Assembly (NCBI GenBank): GCA_022843405.1
Contig: JALHNQ010000009.1
Location: forward strand, 1 to 64,000
Origin: Methylocystis sp.
GTDB lineage: Bacteria; Pseudomonadota; Alphaproteobacteria; Rhizobiales; Beijerinckiaceae
Direction: 5' to 3'
Length of the DNA stretch: 64,000 bases
Below, piece by piece: positions 26,501 to 35,201 of the stretch. Under the pieces are notes generated by a model. The model saw nothing but the letters and a program-made list of their open reading frames with translations, was not told the DNA's origin and made no database searches. Numbering within the stretch: position 1 is the first letter of the stretch; the number at the start of each line of letters is the position of its first letter. A program made the position numbers and the translations under genes.

Positions 26501-27034
26501 ATGCGTCTCGACGCCATACCGATCGGCGTGAACCCGCCTCACGAAGTCAATGTCGTCATCGAAGTGCCGCTTGGCGGCGAGCCGATCAAATATGAGCTCG
26601 ACAAGGCTTCGGGCACGCTCTTCGTCGATCGCTTCCTCTATACGGCGATGCGCTATCCAGGCAATTACGGTTTCATTCCGCACACGCTGTCCGACGACGG
26701 CGATCCCTGCGACGTTCTGGTCGCCAATACGCGACCCGTGGCGCCGGGCGCGGTCATCGCGGTCCGGCCGATCGGCGTGCTGCGCATGACCGACGAAGCC
26801 GGCGGCGACGAGAAAATCGTCGCCGTGCCGTCCGCGCGGCTGACGCAACGTTACGTCGACGTGGAGAATTACACCGACCTCCAGGAGATGACCTGGCGTC
26901 GGATCGAACATTTCTTCGTCCACTATAAGGATCTCGAGCCCGGCAAATGGACGAAGGTCGTCGGTTGGGGCGACGCTGCGGAGGCCCGCGCGCTCATCGA
27001 CGAGGCGATCGAGCGGGCGCGCGCGTCGAAATAG
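26501..27034 (+). CDS. ppa: Inorganic pyrophosphatase
   Basis: A 177-residue family I soluble pyrophosphatase that hydrolyses pyrophosphate and pulls biosynthetic reactions forward. The active-site signatures are intact: [39 protein letters not shown] with the catalytic and Mg-binding aspartates, and the late [14 protein letters not shown]. The length is typical for the bacterial hexameric enzyme. GGGAG precedes the ATG. It converges with the DUF1636 gene, with only three bases between the stops. Confidence 0.96.
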   Translation: MRLDAIPIGVNPPHEVNVVIEVPLGGEPIKYELDKASGTLFVDRFLYTAMRYPGNYGFIPHTLSDDGDPCDVLVANTRPVAPGAVIAVRPIGVLRMTDEAGGDEKIVAVPSARLTQRYVDVENYTDLQEMTWRRIEHFFVHYKDLEPGKWTKVVGWGDAAEARALIDEAIERARASK

Positions 27035-27037
27035 CGA

Positions 27038-27400
27038 TTAAGAAACCGGCGGGACGCGCGACACCACGCCCTTCTTGAAGCACGCCGGCCGGTCCTTCCA
27101 GGCGACGACGCCATTGTCGGTCGCCGCGAAGCTTTGCGCCGAGTCGATCAATTCGTCGACATGCGCGGCGCCGTCGAGATCGCCGATCACATAGGTCCAT
27201 TTGCCGGCGCCAGCGAAGGCGATCGTCGCCGGGCGCTTGCACACCGCGAGGCATTCGACGGGCTCGACCGCGATATCGAGGCTGCGCTCGTTTAATCGCG
27301 CGCGCAGCGCTTCCAACAGCAGCGCGCCCGGACGGACCTCCGTGTCCTCGCCATCGCGGCAGGACACGCAAACAAAGACCGTGACGCCCGGCGCAGCCAT
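27038..27400 (-). CDS. DUF1636-family metal-binding protein
   Basis: A 120-residue protein of the DUF1636 type, related to the thioredoxin-like ferredoxin fold. Cysteines are in FVCVSCRDGED (about 9-12), VECLAVCKRPATIAF and DRPACFKKG. DUF1636 proteins are often found near cobalamin or metal-uptake genes, but no such genes are here. ATG 27400 directly follows GGAGGTCAAA. The role is unknown; cluster or metal binding is inferred from the cysteine spacing. Confidence 0.8.
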   Translation of the reverse strand: MAAPGVTVFVCVSCRDGEDTEVRPGALLLEALRARLNERSLDIAVEPVECLAVCKRPATIAFAGAGKWTYVIGDLDGAAHVDELIDSAQSFAATDNGVVAWKDRPACFKKGVVSRVPPVS

Positions 27401-27470
27401 TTTGACCTCCAGTCGCTGAGATCGCTTTCTCGACCAAAGCCGCGCCAAAGACAAGGGCGTCCGCCTCTCA

Positions 27471-27546
27471 GATCACGCTGCATTTGGGCGGAATCGCCCA
27501 AATGCAGATAAATTGATCGATTCAAAAAGTTTAGAGCGCGCTCTAA
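27471..27546 (+). repeat. Dispersed palindromic repeat, copy 1
   Basis: The sequence begins GATCACGCTGCATTTGGGCG, contains the internal hairpin ATTTGGGCG/CGCCCAAAT, runs through AAATTGATCGATTCAAAAAG and ends in the palindrome GAGCGCGCTC. A nearly identical copy is at 53905-53983 and a degenerate inverse copy at about 53427-53482. The end palindrome of this copy contains the stop codon of the 27543-28019 gene, so it may also act as its terminator. Confidence 0.85.
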
Positions 27547-28019
27547 GGCGAAAAGGCGCAGCGCGCGCCGCCGCCAGCCTTTTCCGCAACTTCATCGGCG
27601 TCGACAATGCAGTCGAGCGCCGTGATCGATGCATGCGAAGAGCCTGCCGCGCCTTCCGCCACGACGCCATTCTCGATCAAGGTCGCGTAGAGTTCATTCG
27701 CCTTGCGGCCGCTCAAGTCGATCTTCTTGGCGCCGAAGGTCAGTTCGCAGGCGCGGGACGTGATGTCGACATTGCCGGCGCGGCAGTCGATGGCGTCGGC
27801 CTTGACCGCGATGCGCTGGCCCTTGGCGTGCGGCGCTTCAGCGCGTCCGGCGAAATAGGCCGCGAGAAGCTTCTTGTCGGCGGCGCTTGTTTGAGGCGAT
27901 AAGTCGCCGACGATCGCCGAAAGCGCCAGCGCGTTCGAGCCGCTGCTCGCTCCCGCTTGAGCTGCGGCCGGCGCGAGGGCGGATAAGAAGGCCAATGCAA
28001 CCGTCTTGTGTGCGATCAT
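27543..28019 (-). CDS. Hypothetical exported protein
   Basis: A 158-residue protein with a clear signal peptide (hydrophobic about 7-20, cleavage near AAAQAGAS). The mature part has three cysteines spaced for disulfides (AIDCRAGNVDITSRACEL and ALDCIVDAD, plus a fourth near the C-terminus, ARCAFSP). I do not recognise the family. It is probably periplasmic. Its stop codon falls in the end palindrome of repeat copy 1. It is not in a clear operon. Confidence 0.7.
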   Translation of the reverse strand: MIAHKTVALAFLSALAPAAAQAGASSGSNALALSAIVGDLSPQTSAADKKLLAAYFAGRAEAPHAKGQRIAVKADAIDCRAGNVDITSRACELTFGAKKIDLSGRKANELYATLIENGVVAEGAAGSSHASITALDCIVDADEVAEKAGGGARCAFSP

Positions 28020-28308
28020 GGCGAATCCTCCGATAAATAGATCTACGCAATTGACGACGCGCCTCCGCCGAATATGCGGCGCAGGCGTTCAGTCGACGGC
28101 GACAAGTCTATCCGCCATTTGCGCGAGCGTGAATGCGTCGGCCTAAAAAAGTTCGATGGGGAACGGACCGCTCGGCCATCCAGCGTTGGGGCCCGGCGCA
28201 AAGGCGCATAATGCGATCGATCTCAAAAGTCTGTCGTGTGATCGATGCGAACGCTCAAATTTGCTTCGGCGGGACGCGCGCCGGGCGGCGACGCGCCGCC
28301 TTTCAATG

Positions 28309-29094
28309 TTACGACGCTTGAAAAGCCAAACGGGCGCGCGCGCCCGGTCGGCCGCATTGCTCCGCGAGATGCGCAACGCTCTCGACATGCACATTCCGCG
28401 TCTCGGTGCGCACGCCGTGGACGCGCAGCTTGGCGAAGGCCCGCGACAGCGTTTCCTGCTTGACGCCAAGACGCGCAGCGATGAGGCGCTTGTCATAAGG
28501 CAGGCGGAAGCGGCAGCGGTCCTCGTCCGGCGGGCAAAGGGCGAGCAGAAAATGGGCAAGGCGCTGATCGGCGTTCTGGCTCTTGAGCGACTCAATCTCG
28601 CCGACGAGACGCGCGATTCTCTCCTTGGAGTCCCGAAGCACCGCGGCGCAGAGCGAGGGCGATTCCTTGATCTGCCGCGCGAAGCGCGGCGCGGGGAGTT
28701 TGAGCGCCTTTGCGGCGCCGACCGCTTCCGCCGAAACCGCGTGGATCTCGTCGCCGCCGGCGGGGGCTTCGCCGATCATTTCGCCGTCCGAACGAATGCC
28801 GATGAGCGTTTGGCGTCCGGAAGGCGCCATGCGCATCAGCTTCACATAGCCGCTCATGACGAATGAGACGTCCGTGACGCCGGCGCCCTGATGAAAAAGC
28901 GTATCGCCGTCTTGGAGCGATTCGATCCTGGCGTCGGCTGAGAGCCGCGACAGCGTCGCTTCGTCGACATCCGCGAAGAGCGGCGCTTTGCGTAGTTCGT
29001 CGGGGCCCGCCGGCAAAGACGCACGTGAACCGGCCCGTCCCTTTCGCCGGACGGCGTCATAGCGTTGCGCCGCGCGGCTGGTATCGATCGTCAA
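28309..29094 (-). CDS. Crp/Fnr-family transcriptional regulator
   Basis: A 261-residue regulator with an N-terminal cyclic-nucleotide-binding-type beta-roll (about 35-150: GDTLFHQGAGVTDVSFVMSG) and a C-terminal winged helix-turn-helix with the recognition segment DKRLIAARLGVKQETLSRAFAKLR. The DNR/NnrR-like HTH text suggests a redox or nitrogen-oxide sensor. There is no cluster-binding cysteine set at the N-terminus, so it is not an oxygen-sensing Fnr. The start codon is TTG 29094, ten bases after AAAAGGA. Targets are unknown; no neighbouring gene is an obvious regulon member. Confidence 0.88.
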   Translation of the reverse strand: MTIDTSRAAQRYDAVRRKGRAGSRASLPAGPDELRKAPLFADVDEATLSRLSADARIESLQDGDTLFHQGAGVTDVSFVMSGYVKLMRMAPSGRQTLIGIRSDGEMIGEAPAGGDEIHAVSAEAVGAAKALKLPAPRFARQIKESPSLCAAVLRDSKERIARLVGEIESLKSQNADQRLAHFLLALCPPDEDRCRFRLPYDKRLIAARLGVKQETLSRAFAKLRVHGVRTETRNVHVESVAHLAEQCGRPGARARLAFQAS

Positions 29095-29273
29095 GCTCGC
29101 GCATCCTTTTCGAAGCGCAGCAACTCATGCGCGTCATTCAATGAATGACGCGACAATGAAGCGGAGGCGCCGCCGCTCCCTCCTGCGCATATTCGATAAT
29201 GCCGCCAACAGGAAGGCTAACGCGAACCGTCACACGGCGAAAGGCGGTGACGCGGGACAAACCGTCGCATGAG

Positions 29274-29930
29274 TCAGGTCCGTTTGCCGCCGCGCTCCAA
29301 AAGAAACACCGCCTGTTCGCCGAAAAGATTCCAGACCCACCAGGGGGCGTTGAAGCGAATCGGCGCGCCGGCGCGGTCCAACGCGGCGCCGCGCTCGATA
29401 TGAGCGCCGAGCTCGTCGACAAGTTCGACGAAGTCGCGAATGGTGCAAAGATGGATGTTGGGCGTGTCGTGCCAATGATAGAGTAGATGGCCGGTCACCG
29501 GCATTCGGCCGGTCAGGCTGAGTTGGGCGCGCACCCGCCAATAGCCGAAATTTGGAAATGAAACGATGGCGCGACGTCCGATGCGCAGCATATTGGTCAG
29601 CGCCGCGCGCGGACGCCTGGTCGCCTGAAGCGTCTGCGAGAGAATCACATAATCGAAGCCGTCATCGGGATAATCGGAAAGGTCGGTGTCGGCGTCGCCC
29701 TGAATGACGGACAGTCCCTTGGCGACGCATTCATTGACGCCGCGCTGCGAGAGTTCGACGCCGCGGCCGTCCACGCCCTTTTTTTGGGCGAGAAGCTGCA
29801 GCAAGGAGCCGTCGCCGCAGCCGACGTCAAGAACGCGCGCGCCGGGCGCGACCATCTCAGCGATGACGGCGAGATCGAGGCGCGGTTGATCGCGCGGCGG
29901 CGCAGGCTCCTCCGCTGGCGTGAAGTTCAT
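29274..29930 (-). CDS. metW: MetW, methionine biosynthesis protein
   Basis: A 218-residue SAM-methyltransferase-fold protein of the MetW family, which assists the homoserine O-acetyltransferase MetX. Motif I is [14 protein letters not shown] and the typical [19 protein letters not shown] and [20 protein letters not shown] segments are present. Its ATG overlaps the metX stop (ATGA), so the two are translationally coupled, the usual arrangement in proteobacteria. The length is normal. Confidence 0.93.
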   Translation of the reverse strand: MNFTPAEEPAPPRDQPRLDLAVIAEMVAPGARVLDVGCGDGSLLQLLAQKKGVDGRGVELSQRGVNECVAKGLSVIQGDADTDLSDYPDDGFDYVILSQTLQATRRPRAALTNMLRIGRRAIVSFPNFGYWRVRAQLSLTGRMPVTGHLLYHWHDTPNIHLCTIRDFVELVDELGAHIERGAALDRAGAPIRFNAPWWVWNLFGEQAVFLLERGGKRT

Positions 29931-31156
29931 TTCGAGTTTCCGTGCGCCGCAAGGCCGCGCGCCGCCGCGGCCGAGTCGAGAAAGCCGCGCGTCGTCGCGA
30001 TAAACATCGGCTCATGCAGCAAGAAGGCGTCGTGTCCCTTGTCGGATTCGATCTCGACGAAGGACACCGAGGCGCCGCCAGCGTTGAGCGCATGAACGAT
30101 GGCACGCGAATCCGAGGTCGGATAAAGCCAGTCCGACGTGAAGGAGACGACGCAAAAACGCGTCTTGATATCCTTGAACGCCATGGCCAATGACCCGCCA
30201 TAATCGGCGGCGAGATCGAAATAGTCGCAGGCGCGGGTAACGAAGAGATAGGAATTGGCGTCGAAGCGCTCGACGAAGGCGAGGCCCTGATAGCGCAGAT
30301 AATTCTCGACCTGAAAATCGGCGTCGAAGGAGAAGGTCGGCGCGCTGCGGTCCTGCAGCTTGCGGCCGAACTTGCGCTGCAAGGCCGCTTCCGAGAGATA
30401 GGTGATATGCGCCGACATGCGCGCCACCGCGAGACCCTTCTCGGGCCGCACGCCCTGTTCCTGATAGCGTCCCGAGCGCCAATCGGGATCGGCCATGACC
30501 GCCTGCCGGCCGACTTCGTGAAGGGCGATGTTCTGCGCCGAATGTTTGGCGGCGGTCGCGATCGGCATGGCCGAAAACACCCGCTTCGGGTAGCTCGCGG
30601 CCCATTGCAGCACCTGCATGCCGCCCATCGAGCCGCCGGCGACGCAAAACAGCGTCTCGATCCCAAAATGATCGATGAGCATCGCCTGCGCTCGCACCAT
30701 GTCGCGGATGGTGACGACGGGAAAGTCGAGCCCATAGGGCTTGCCGGTCGCGGGACTGATCGACGATGGCCCGGTCGTGCCCATGCAGCCGCCGACGACA
30801 TTGGAGCAGATGAGGAAATAGCGATCGGTGTCGAAAGGCTTGCCGGGACCGACCATCGCCTCCCACCAGCCGGCCTTGCCGGTGACGGGATGAACGCCCG
30901 CCGCATATTGGTCGCCGGTGAGCGCGTGGCAGAGCAGAATCGCGTTGCTGCGCGCGGCGTTGAGCGCGCCATAGGTCTCATAGGCGATGGCGAGCGGCGC
31001 GATGCGGCCGCCCCCATCGGTCAGAAGCGGGCGGTCGGGCTCAAAAACAACGGTTTTCGGGGCGAAGCCCTCGCCGGAAGTGGGCCGCGTTTCTGACACG
31101 ATGGACAAGAGATCTTCCCAAGCGTTCGATATGCCGAACATTTCGTTCGGCAACAT
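29927..31156 (-). CDS. metX: Homoserine O-acetyltransferase (or O-succinyltransferase of the MetX type)
   Basis: A 409-residue alpha/beta-fold acyltransferase that activates homoserine for methionine synthesis. Hallmarks are [25 protein letters not shown], the nucleophile in [13 protein letters not shown], the acid in [14 protein letters not shown], and the His in [10 protein letters not shown]. The MetX fold can use acetyl- or succinyl-CoA, which cannot be told here. The start is uncertain: ATG 31156 is used, with ATG 31141 and TTG 31180 as alternatives, none with a good ribosome site. It is followed by the coupled metW. No SAM riboswitch was recognised upstream. Confidence 0.93.
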   Translation of the reverse strand: MLPNEMFGISNAWEDLLSIVSETRPTSGEGFAPKTVVFEPDRPLLTDGGGRIAPLAIAYETYGALNAARSNAILLCHALTGDQYAAGVHPVTGKAGWWEAMVGPGKPFDTDRYFLICSNVVGGCMGTTGPSSISPATGKPYGLDFPVVTIRDMVRAQAMLIDHFGIETLFCVAGGSMGGMQVLQWAASYPKRVFSAMPIATAAKHSAQNIALHEVGRQAVMADPDWRSGRYQEQGVRPEKGLAVARMSAHITYLSEAALQRKFGRKLQDRSAPTFSFDADFQVENYLRYQGLAFVERFDANSYLFVTRACDYFDLAADYGGSLAMAFKDIKTRFCVVSFTSDWLYPTSDSRAIVHALNAGGASVSFVEIESDKGHDAFLLHEPMFIATTRGFLDSAAAARGLAAHGNSK

Positions 31157-31216
31157 CGATGCGGCCGGCGGAGGTGTCAAGCGCCGTGCGGCGGCGCCAT
31201 CACGCAGCGCCGGCCT

Positions 31217-31287
31217 TCAATCGAAAAGAGTCGGCGGGGGCGCGCTCATCGTCTCGACGGCGGCGGCGAGTTGCGCGAGGTCTTCGG
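31217..31287 (-). pseudogene. Duplicated 3' end of the alpha/beta hydrolase gene
   Basis: On the minus strand these bases encode EDLAQLAAAVETMSAPPPT followed by LFD and TGA, identical to the tail of the hydrolase at 32234-33109 apart from a missing four-residue GEPP. There is no start, so it is a fragment. It and the intact end bracket about 950 bases that include the AT-rich secreted protein gene. This resembles an insertion that regenerated or displaced the gene's 3' end. Confidence 0.85.
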
Positions 31288-31485
31288 GCCATCCTCCGCC
31301 GGGTCGGCAATTTCTTGCGTCGGAGATCGTTAACGTCCGTCGCTACTCGCGATAATTCATCGGTCCAGATGTGGTTGCGACAATTAGACCGGGGTTTGTG
31401 AAGGAAAAAAATCACTTTTTTCTTGACGGGGACCCCACACTGCGGAAGATTTCAATTAAGACAAGAGTTCGTATTTATAGAATTT

Positions 31486-31503
31486 GAAATCCTACGGGAT
31501 TTC
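31486..31503 (+). other. Hairpin in the leader of the 31523 gene
   Basis: GAAATCC-TACG-GGATTTC is a perfect 7-base stem with a 4-base loop just before the ribosome site (AGGAGAAG) of the next gene. It could stabilise the transcript or affect translation. Confidence 0.45.
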
Positions 31504-31522
31504 TAAACTTCAGGAGAAGTAC

Positions 31523-32083
31523 ATGTTTAATATAACTTCACGATTTTTGGTCATTTGTGCATATTTCATTATTGGCACAACAGTAGCATTTGCCGCCTGC
31601 ACAATTCCGTCAGGATCATATTCTGGTAAAGGCGGCGGAACTGTATATTTTACCGGTGGCGTGCCGGCGCCGGTTATCCATGCCGTTTCGCACATTGTCT
31701 CATTCCCTGTATTTCCCTCGACCTCGTCGGGTGGGACTTTTACAATGTTCACCAAATTTTCTGCCACTCCGCCGAATTCGGCTAGCCCATCTGGCGATAC
31801 AACCAAGCCCGCCTTTGGGCAAATGCCTACCGGAACAGTTTCAGCTATCTCCAATTGGAACCCGACAACCTGCCAAGGGAACATAACCGTTAACGGAACC
31901 GGGTTCATCAGGTCCCTTACATGCAGCGACCCCTCTACCTGCACGCTGGATTCACCGGGAGTGCTACAAAATAAATTCGTGTATTTGTTCACAAGCGCCG
32001 ACTCGGGCAATCACATCGTCATAGTAGAATCGAGTCTCAACGGCTACACTGTTAACTCCCCCATAGAACTTTGGCGACAATGA
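31523..32083 (+). CDS. Hypothetical secreted protein, AT-rich foreign gene
   Basis: A 186-residue protein with a strong signal peptide (FLVICAYFIIGTTVAFAA, about residues 8-25, cleavage after AFA). The mature part is rich in Ser, Thr, Gly and Pro with two cysteine pairs (CTIPSG, TCQGN, LTCSDPSTCTLD), suggesting an extracellular beta-rich domain. I do not recognise it. ATG 31523 follows AGGAGAAG. Its base composition is clearly more AT-rich than the neighbours, and it lies between duplicated copies of the hydrolase gene end, so it was probably acquired by transfer. Confidence 0.7.
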   Translation: MFNITSRFLVICAYFIIGTTVAFAACTIPSGSYSGKGGGTVYFTGGVPAPVIHAVSHIVSFPVFPSTSSGGTFTMFTKFSATPPNSASPSGDTTKPAFGQMPTGTVSAISNWNPTTCQGNITVNGTGFIRSLTCSDPSTCTLDSPGVLQNKFVYLFTSADSGNHIVIVESSLNGYTVNSPIELWRQ

Positions 32084-32233
32084 CGGGCCGCGTATGGAGA
32101 GCTGACCTGGCGAGTGACGAAGCGATACGGCGCCCTGATCGATATCGAGCTCCCTAATCGACAATCGCCGCCTTGTTCTGACGGAAGTAGGTCAGGAGAG
32201 CTTGCGCCAGTCGCCAAAGGCGACGCGCGGCCT

Positions 32234-33109
32234 TCAATCGAAAAGCGTAGGCGGCGGCTCGCCCGGCGGCGGCGCGCTCATCGTCTCGACGGCGGCGGCG
32301 AGCTGCGCGAGGTCTTCGGTCCGCGACAGCCGGTGGTCGCCGTCGGCGATGAAGGTCAGCGTCACGGGGTCGGCGTTCAGATGTTCGACGATCGTCAGCG
32401 CATGGCGCCAGGGCACGGTTTCATCGCGCATGCCCTGCAGAATATGCACGCGGGCATAAGCGCGGATCAGGCCGCCGAGCATCAGATGATCGCGTCCCTC
32501 TTCGATCAGCCGCCTTGTGACCGGCCCGTGATCCGGCTCCTTGGCGGGCAAAACGCCCTTTTCCATCAGTTCGCGGCGGGTGGCTTCGTCGAAGCCTTCC
32601 CACATCAGCGCCTCGGTGAAATCGACCGCCGGGGCGAGGAGAATGAGCCCCGCGAGCCGCGCGCTCTCGCCTTTTGCGGCGAGCCGGCGCGCCAGAAGCA
32701 GCGCGAGCCAGCCGCCCATCGAACTGCCCAGCACGATCTGCGGCCCATGGGTCGAGCGCTCGAAGACGGCGAGGCTCTGCTCCAGCCAGTCGCCGATGCA
32801 ACCGTCCTCGAAACGCCCCGCCGAGCGGCCATGGCCGGAATAGTCGAAGCGCACATATGCGCGCCCACGCGCGCGCGCCCATTCGTCGAGAAAGCTCGCC
32901 TTGGCTCCCTCCATATCGGAGGCGAAGCCGCCGAGCCAGACGAGGCCGGGAGCTGTCGCGTCTTCGGAGGCGGCGGGACGCAAGCGCCGGGCGATGCGCC
33001 AGGCGCCGCCGGCGGGATTTTCAATGTCGAGGAAGTCGAGAGCGTCCGGCAAGCGGGTCCGATTGCTATCTAAGGAGGCGTCATCATTGAAATTAAGCGT
33101 TCTGCTCAT
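32234..33109 (-). CDS. Alpha/beta hydrolase
   Basis: A 291-residue serine hydrolase with the fold's markers: LVWLGGFASDMEGAK, FDYSGHGRSAGRF, the nucleophile in GSSMGGWLALL, the acid in LQGMRDETVPW and His in ADGDHRLSR. It resembles the ABHD10-like bacterial group of thioesterases or acyl-ester hydrolases. The substrate is unknown and it lacks a signal peptide. The ATG at 33109 has no evident ribosome site; a TTG at 33130 is an alternative. Its 3' end exists as a second, truncated copy at 31217-31287. It is divergent from the glycosyltransferase gene. Confidence 0.85.
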   Translation of the reverse strand: MSRTLNFNDDASLDSNRTRLPDALDFLDIENPAGGAWRIARRLRPAASEDATAPGLVWLGGFASDMEGAKASFLDEWARARGRAYVRFDYSGHGRSAGRFEDGCIGDWLEQSLAVFERSTHGPQIVLGSSMGGWLALLLARRLAAKGESARLAGLILLAPAVDFTEALMWEGFDEATRRELMEKGVLPAKEPDHGPVTRRLIEEGRDHLMLGGLIRAYARVHILQGMRDETVPWRHALTIVEHLNADPVTLTFIADGDHRLSRTEDLAQLAAAVETMSAPPPGEPPPTLFD

Positions 33110-33180
33110 AGTTGGTAAAGAATCTCGCAACAGAATGCGAGGGCCGGACGATTCTGTCCGGGGCCCGCATTAGCCTAGCG

Positions 33181-34404
33181 ATGTCGCAACCGCTCGCCCC
33201 GATCGTCTCCGCCGAGCAACCGCTGGCCGGCCGAACGATCCTGCAGATCGTGCCCGACCTCCAGTCGGGCGGGGCGGAGCGCGCCGCGGTGGACGTCGCC
33301 GAGGCGCTGAGCCGGGTGGGCGCACGCTGCCTCGTCGCGTCGCGCGGCGGACGCATGGTCAGCGAATTGCAGTCCAAGGGCGGCGTCTGGGCGCCTTTTC
33401 CGGCGGCGACGAAAAATCCCTTCGCGATGGCGCTGAATTCCGTGCAGCTGGCCCGGATCATCCGCGACGAGGGCGTCGACATCGTTCATGCGCGTTCGCG
33501 CGCGCCCGCCTGGGTGGCCTATTACGCCGCGCGACAGACCGGCGCGAAGCTAGTGACGACCTATCACAGCGCCTATGGCGGGGCGTCGGCGATCAAGCTG
33601 CGCTACAACGCCATCATGGCGGCAGGCGACGCCGTGATCGCGATTTCGGAATTTGCCGCGCAGCGCATTCGGGACCTGCATCCGGAATGCGCCTCGCGCA
33701 TCGTCGTCGTTCCTCGCGGCGCGGATCTGCGCGCCTTTTCGCCGACCGCCGTCGACCAGCGCCGCGTCGAGCGCTTGCGGGCGGCATGGGGCATGGCGCC
33801 CTATGACCGGGTCGTGCTGCTGCCCTCGCGGCTTTCGGCGCGCAAGGGCCATCCAGTTCTGATTGAGGCGGCCAAGCGCCTGATCAAGGAAGGCTTTCCC
33901 GATCTGCGCGTCGTCTTTGTCGGCGACCCGCATAGCGAGTCCTTTCGCCGCGCCATCGAGGCGCAGATCGAGCGCGCCGGGCTGCGCGGCGTCGTTCGCC
34001 ACGTCGGCTATTGTGAGGACATGCCCGCCGCCTATCTCGCCGCCGCCGTCATCGTCGCGCCGGCGACCGAGCCGGAGGCTTTCGGGCGGATCGCGGTCGA
34101 GGCGCAGGCGATGGGCGCGCCGGCGATCATCTCCGACATCGGCGCCGCGCCGGAAATCGTTCTGGCGCCGCCGCAGACCTCGCGCCAGCTCGCGACGGGT
34201 TGGCGGACGCCGCCGGGCGATCCGGTCGCCCTGGCCAACGCGATCGCCGAGGCGCTGACCATGAAAGCCTCGGCGCGCGACGAAATGGCGCTGCGGGCGC
34301 GCAAATATGTGCAGGAGCGCTTCTCGGTGGAGGAGATGCAGCGCGCGACGCTGCAAGTCTATGAGCGACTTCTCGGGCTCTCGCCGCCCGGTCAGCCGAG
34401 CTGA
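33181..34404 (+). CDS. Glycosyltransferase family 4
   Basis: A 407-residue GT-B enzyme. The N-domain has the acceptor-side loop QIVPDLQSGGAERAAVDVAE, and the C-domain has the sugar-nucleotide site signatures LLPSRLSARKGHPVLIEA, VFVGDP and APATEPEAFGRIAVEAQAMG with the conserved E-x7-E. Such enzymes add a sugar to lipopolysaccharide or exopolysaccharide precursors at the inner membrane. No neighbouring polysaccharide genes reveal the product. Start 33181 gives a compact N-terminus. Confidence 0.9.
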   Translation: MSQPLAPIVSAEQPLAGRTILQIVPDLQSGGAERAAVDVAEALSRVGARCLVASRGGRMVSELQSKGGVWAPFPAATKNPFAMALNSVQLARIIRDEGVDIVHARSRAPAWVAYYAARQTGAKLVTTYHSAYGGASAIKLRYNAIMAAGDAVIAISEFAAQRIRDLHPECASRIVVVPRGADLRAFSPTAVDQRRVERLRAAWGMAPYDRVVLLPSRLSARKGHPVLIEAAKRLIKEGFPDLRVVFVGDPHSESFRRAIEAQIERAGLRGVVRHVGYCEDMPAAYLAAAVIVAPATEPEAFGRIAVEAQAMGAPAIISDIGAAPEIVLAPPQTSRQLATGWRTPPGDPVALANAIAEALTMKASARDEMALRARKYVQERFSVEEMQRATLQVYERLLGLSPPGQPS

Positions 34405-34496
34405 CGCGTCGTTTCGAATGCCGCCCGGGTCTGATGATTCGACAATCAGCGGCGCCAGCCTCTAACATTGACGCGTCAACACAATGGAGCGATCGA

Positions 34497-34937
34497 ATGA
34501 AGAGGCGTGGCGTCTTCGATCTTCCCTGGCGGCGAGGCTTCGCCGTCGCGCTTCTTACGATCGCGGGGGCCTCCGCCGCTCACGCCGGCGGCGGCGAGCC
34601 CTATGGAATCTGGCTGCGGCCCGAAGCCGGTCAGCAGTTCAGCTTCTACGACTGCGGCGGTCTGCTCTGCGCCAAGCTGGTTTCGGTTCGAAACGCCGAG
34701 GAACAGCACGCGGTCGGCACGGTCATCCTGCGCGGCGCGTCAAAGAGCGGCGCCAGGGAATGGCGCGGCAAGCTGTACAACACCAAAGACGGCAACGTCT
34801 ATGACGGCGTCATCACTCTGAAATCCGCCAATGAGTTGACGCTGAAGGGTTGTCTTTGGGGCGTGATCTGCAAGGGCGAGACCTGGCGCAGAGCGGGGGG
34901 CGCAAAAGCGCAGGACTCGGGCGGCGCCGAGGAATAG
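34497..34937 (+). CDS. DUF2147-family exported protein
   Basis: A 146-residue protein with a signal peptide (about 14-31: FAVALLTIAGASAAHA). The mature part fits DUF2147: PYGIWLRPEAGQQFSFYDCG, then CAKLVSVRNAEE, WRGKLYNTKDGNVYDGVITL and LKGCLWGVICKGETWRR. The fold is a small beta-barrel found in periplasmic proteins of unknown function. The cysteines may form disulfides. ATG 34497 follows ATGGAG. It is not in a clear operon. Confidence 0.8.
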   Translation: MKRRGVFDLPWRRGFAVALLTIAGASAAHAGGGEPYGIWLRPEAGQQFSFYDCGGLLCAKLVSVRNAEEQHAVGTVILRGASKSGAREWRGKLYNTKDGNVYDGVITLKSANELTLKGCLWGVICKGETWRRAGGAKAQDSGGAEE

Positions 34938-35201
34938 GCGTCGCAACGATCGTCCCGCATGTCATGTTCCAATCGCTTTTATCAAAATGTCTGACGCCGG
35001 CTCGGTTCGTTTCGCCGAGTGGCTATCGCATCAGATAGAGTTCCGTCGTCAATCGGATTGATTTTGTGCGCAGCGCCAGGGTTGCGCCTGTGGGCGAGGC
35101 CCCCAAGCTCGCCCGGCGGCGCGACTCTTGCTGTCTTTATCGCCCAATCGCCGTGTGATCCATTTAACATCCGCGCGGACACGCGCGGACGACGAGGCGG
35201 C

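Noticed and set aside
31157-31480. SAM riboswitch upstream of metX
   Set aside because: No SAM-II or SAM-I core could be found; the region holds the duplicated hydrolase end instead.
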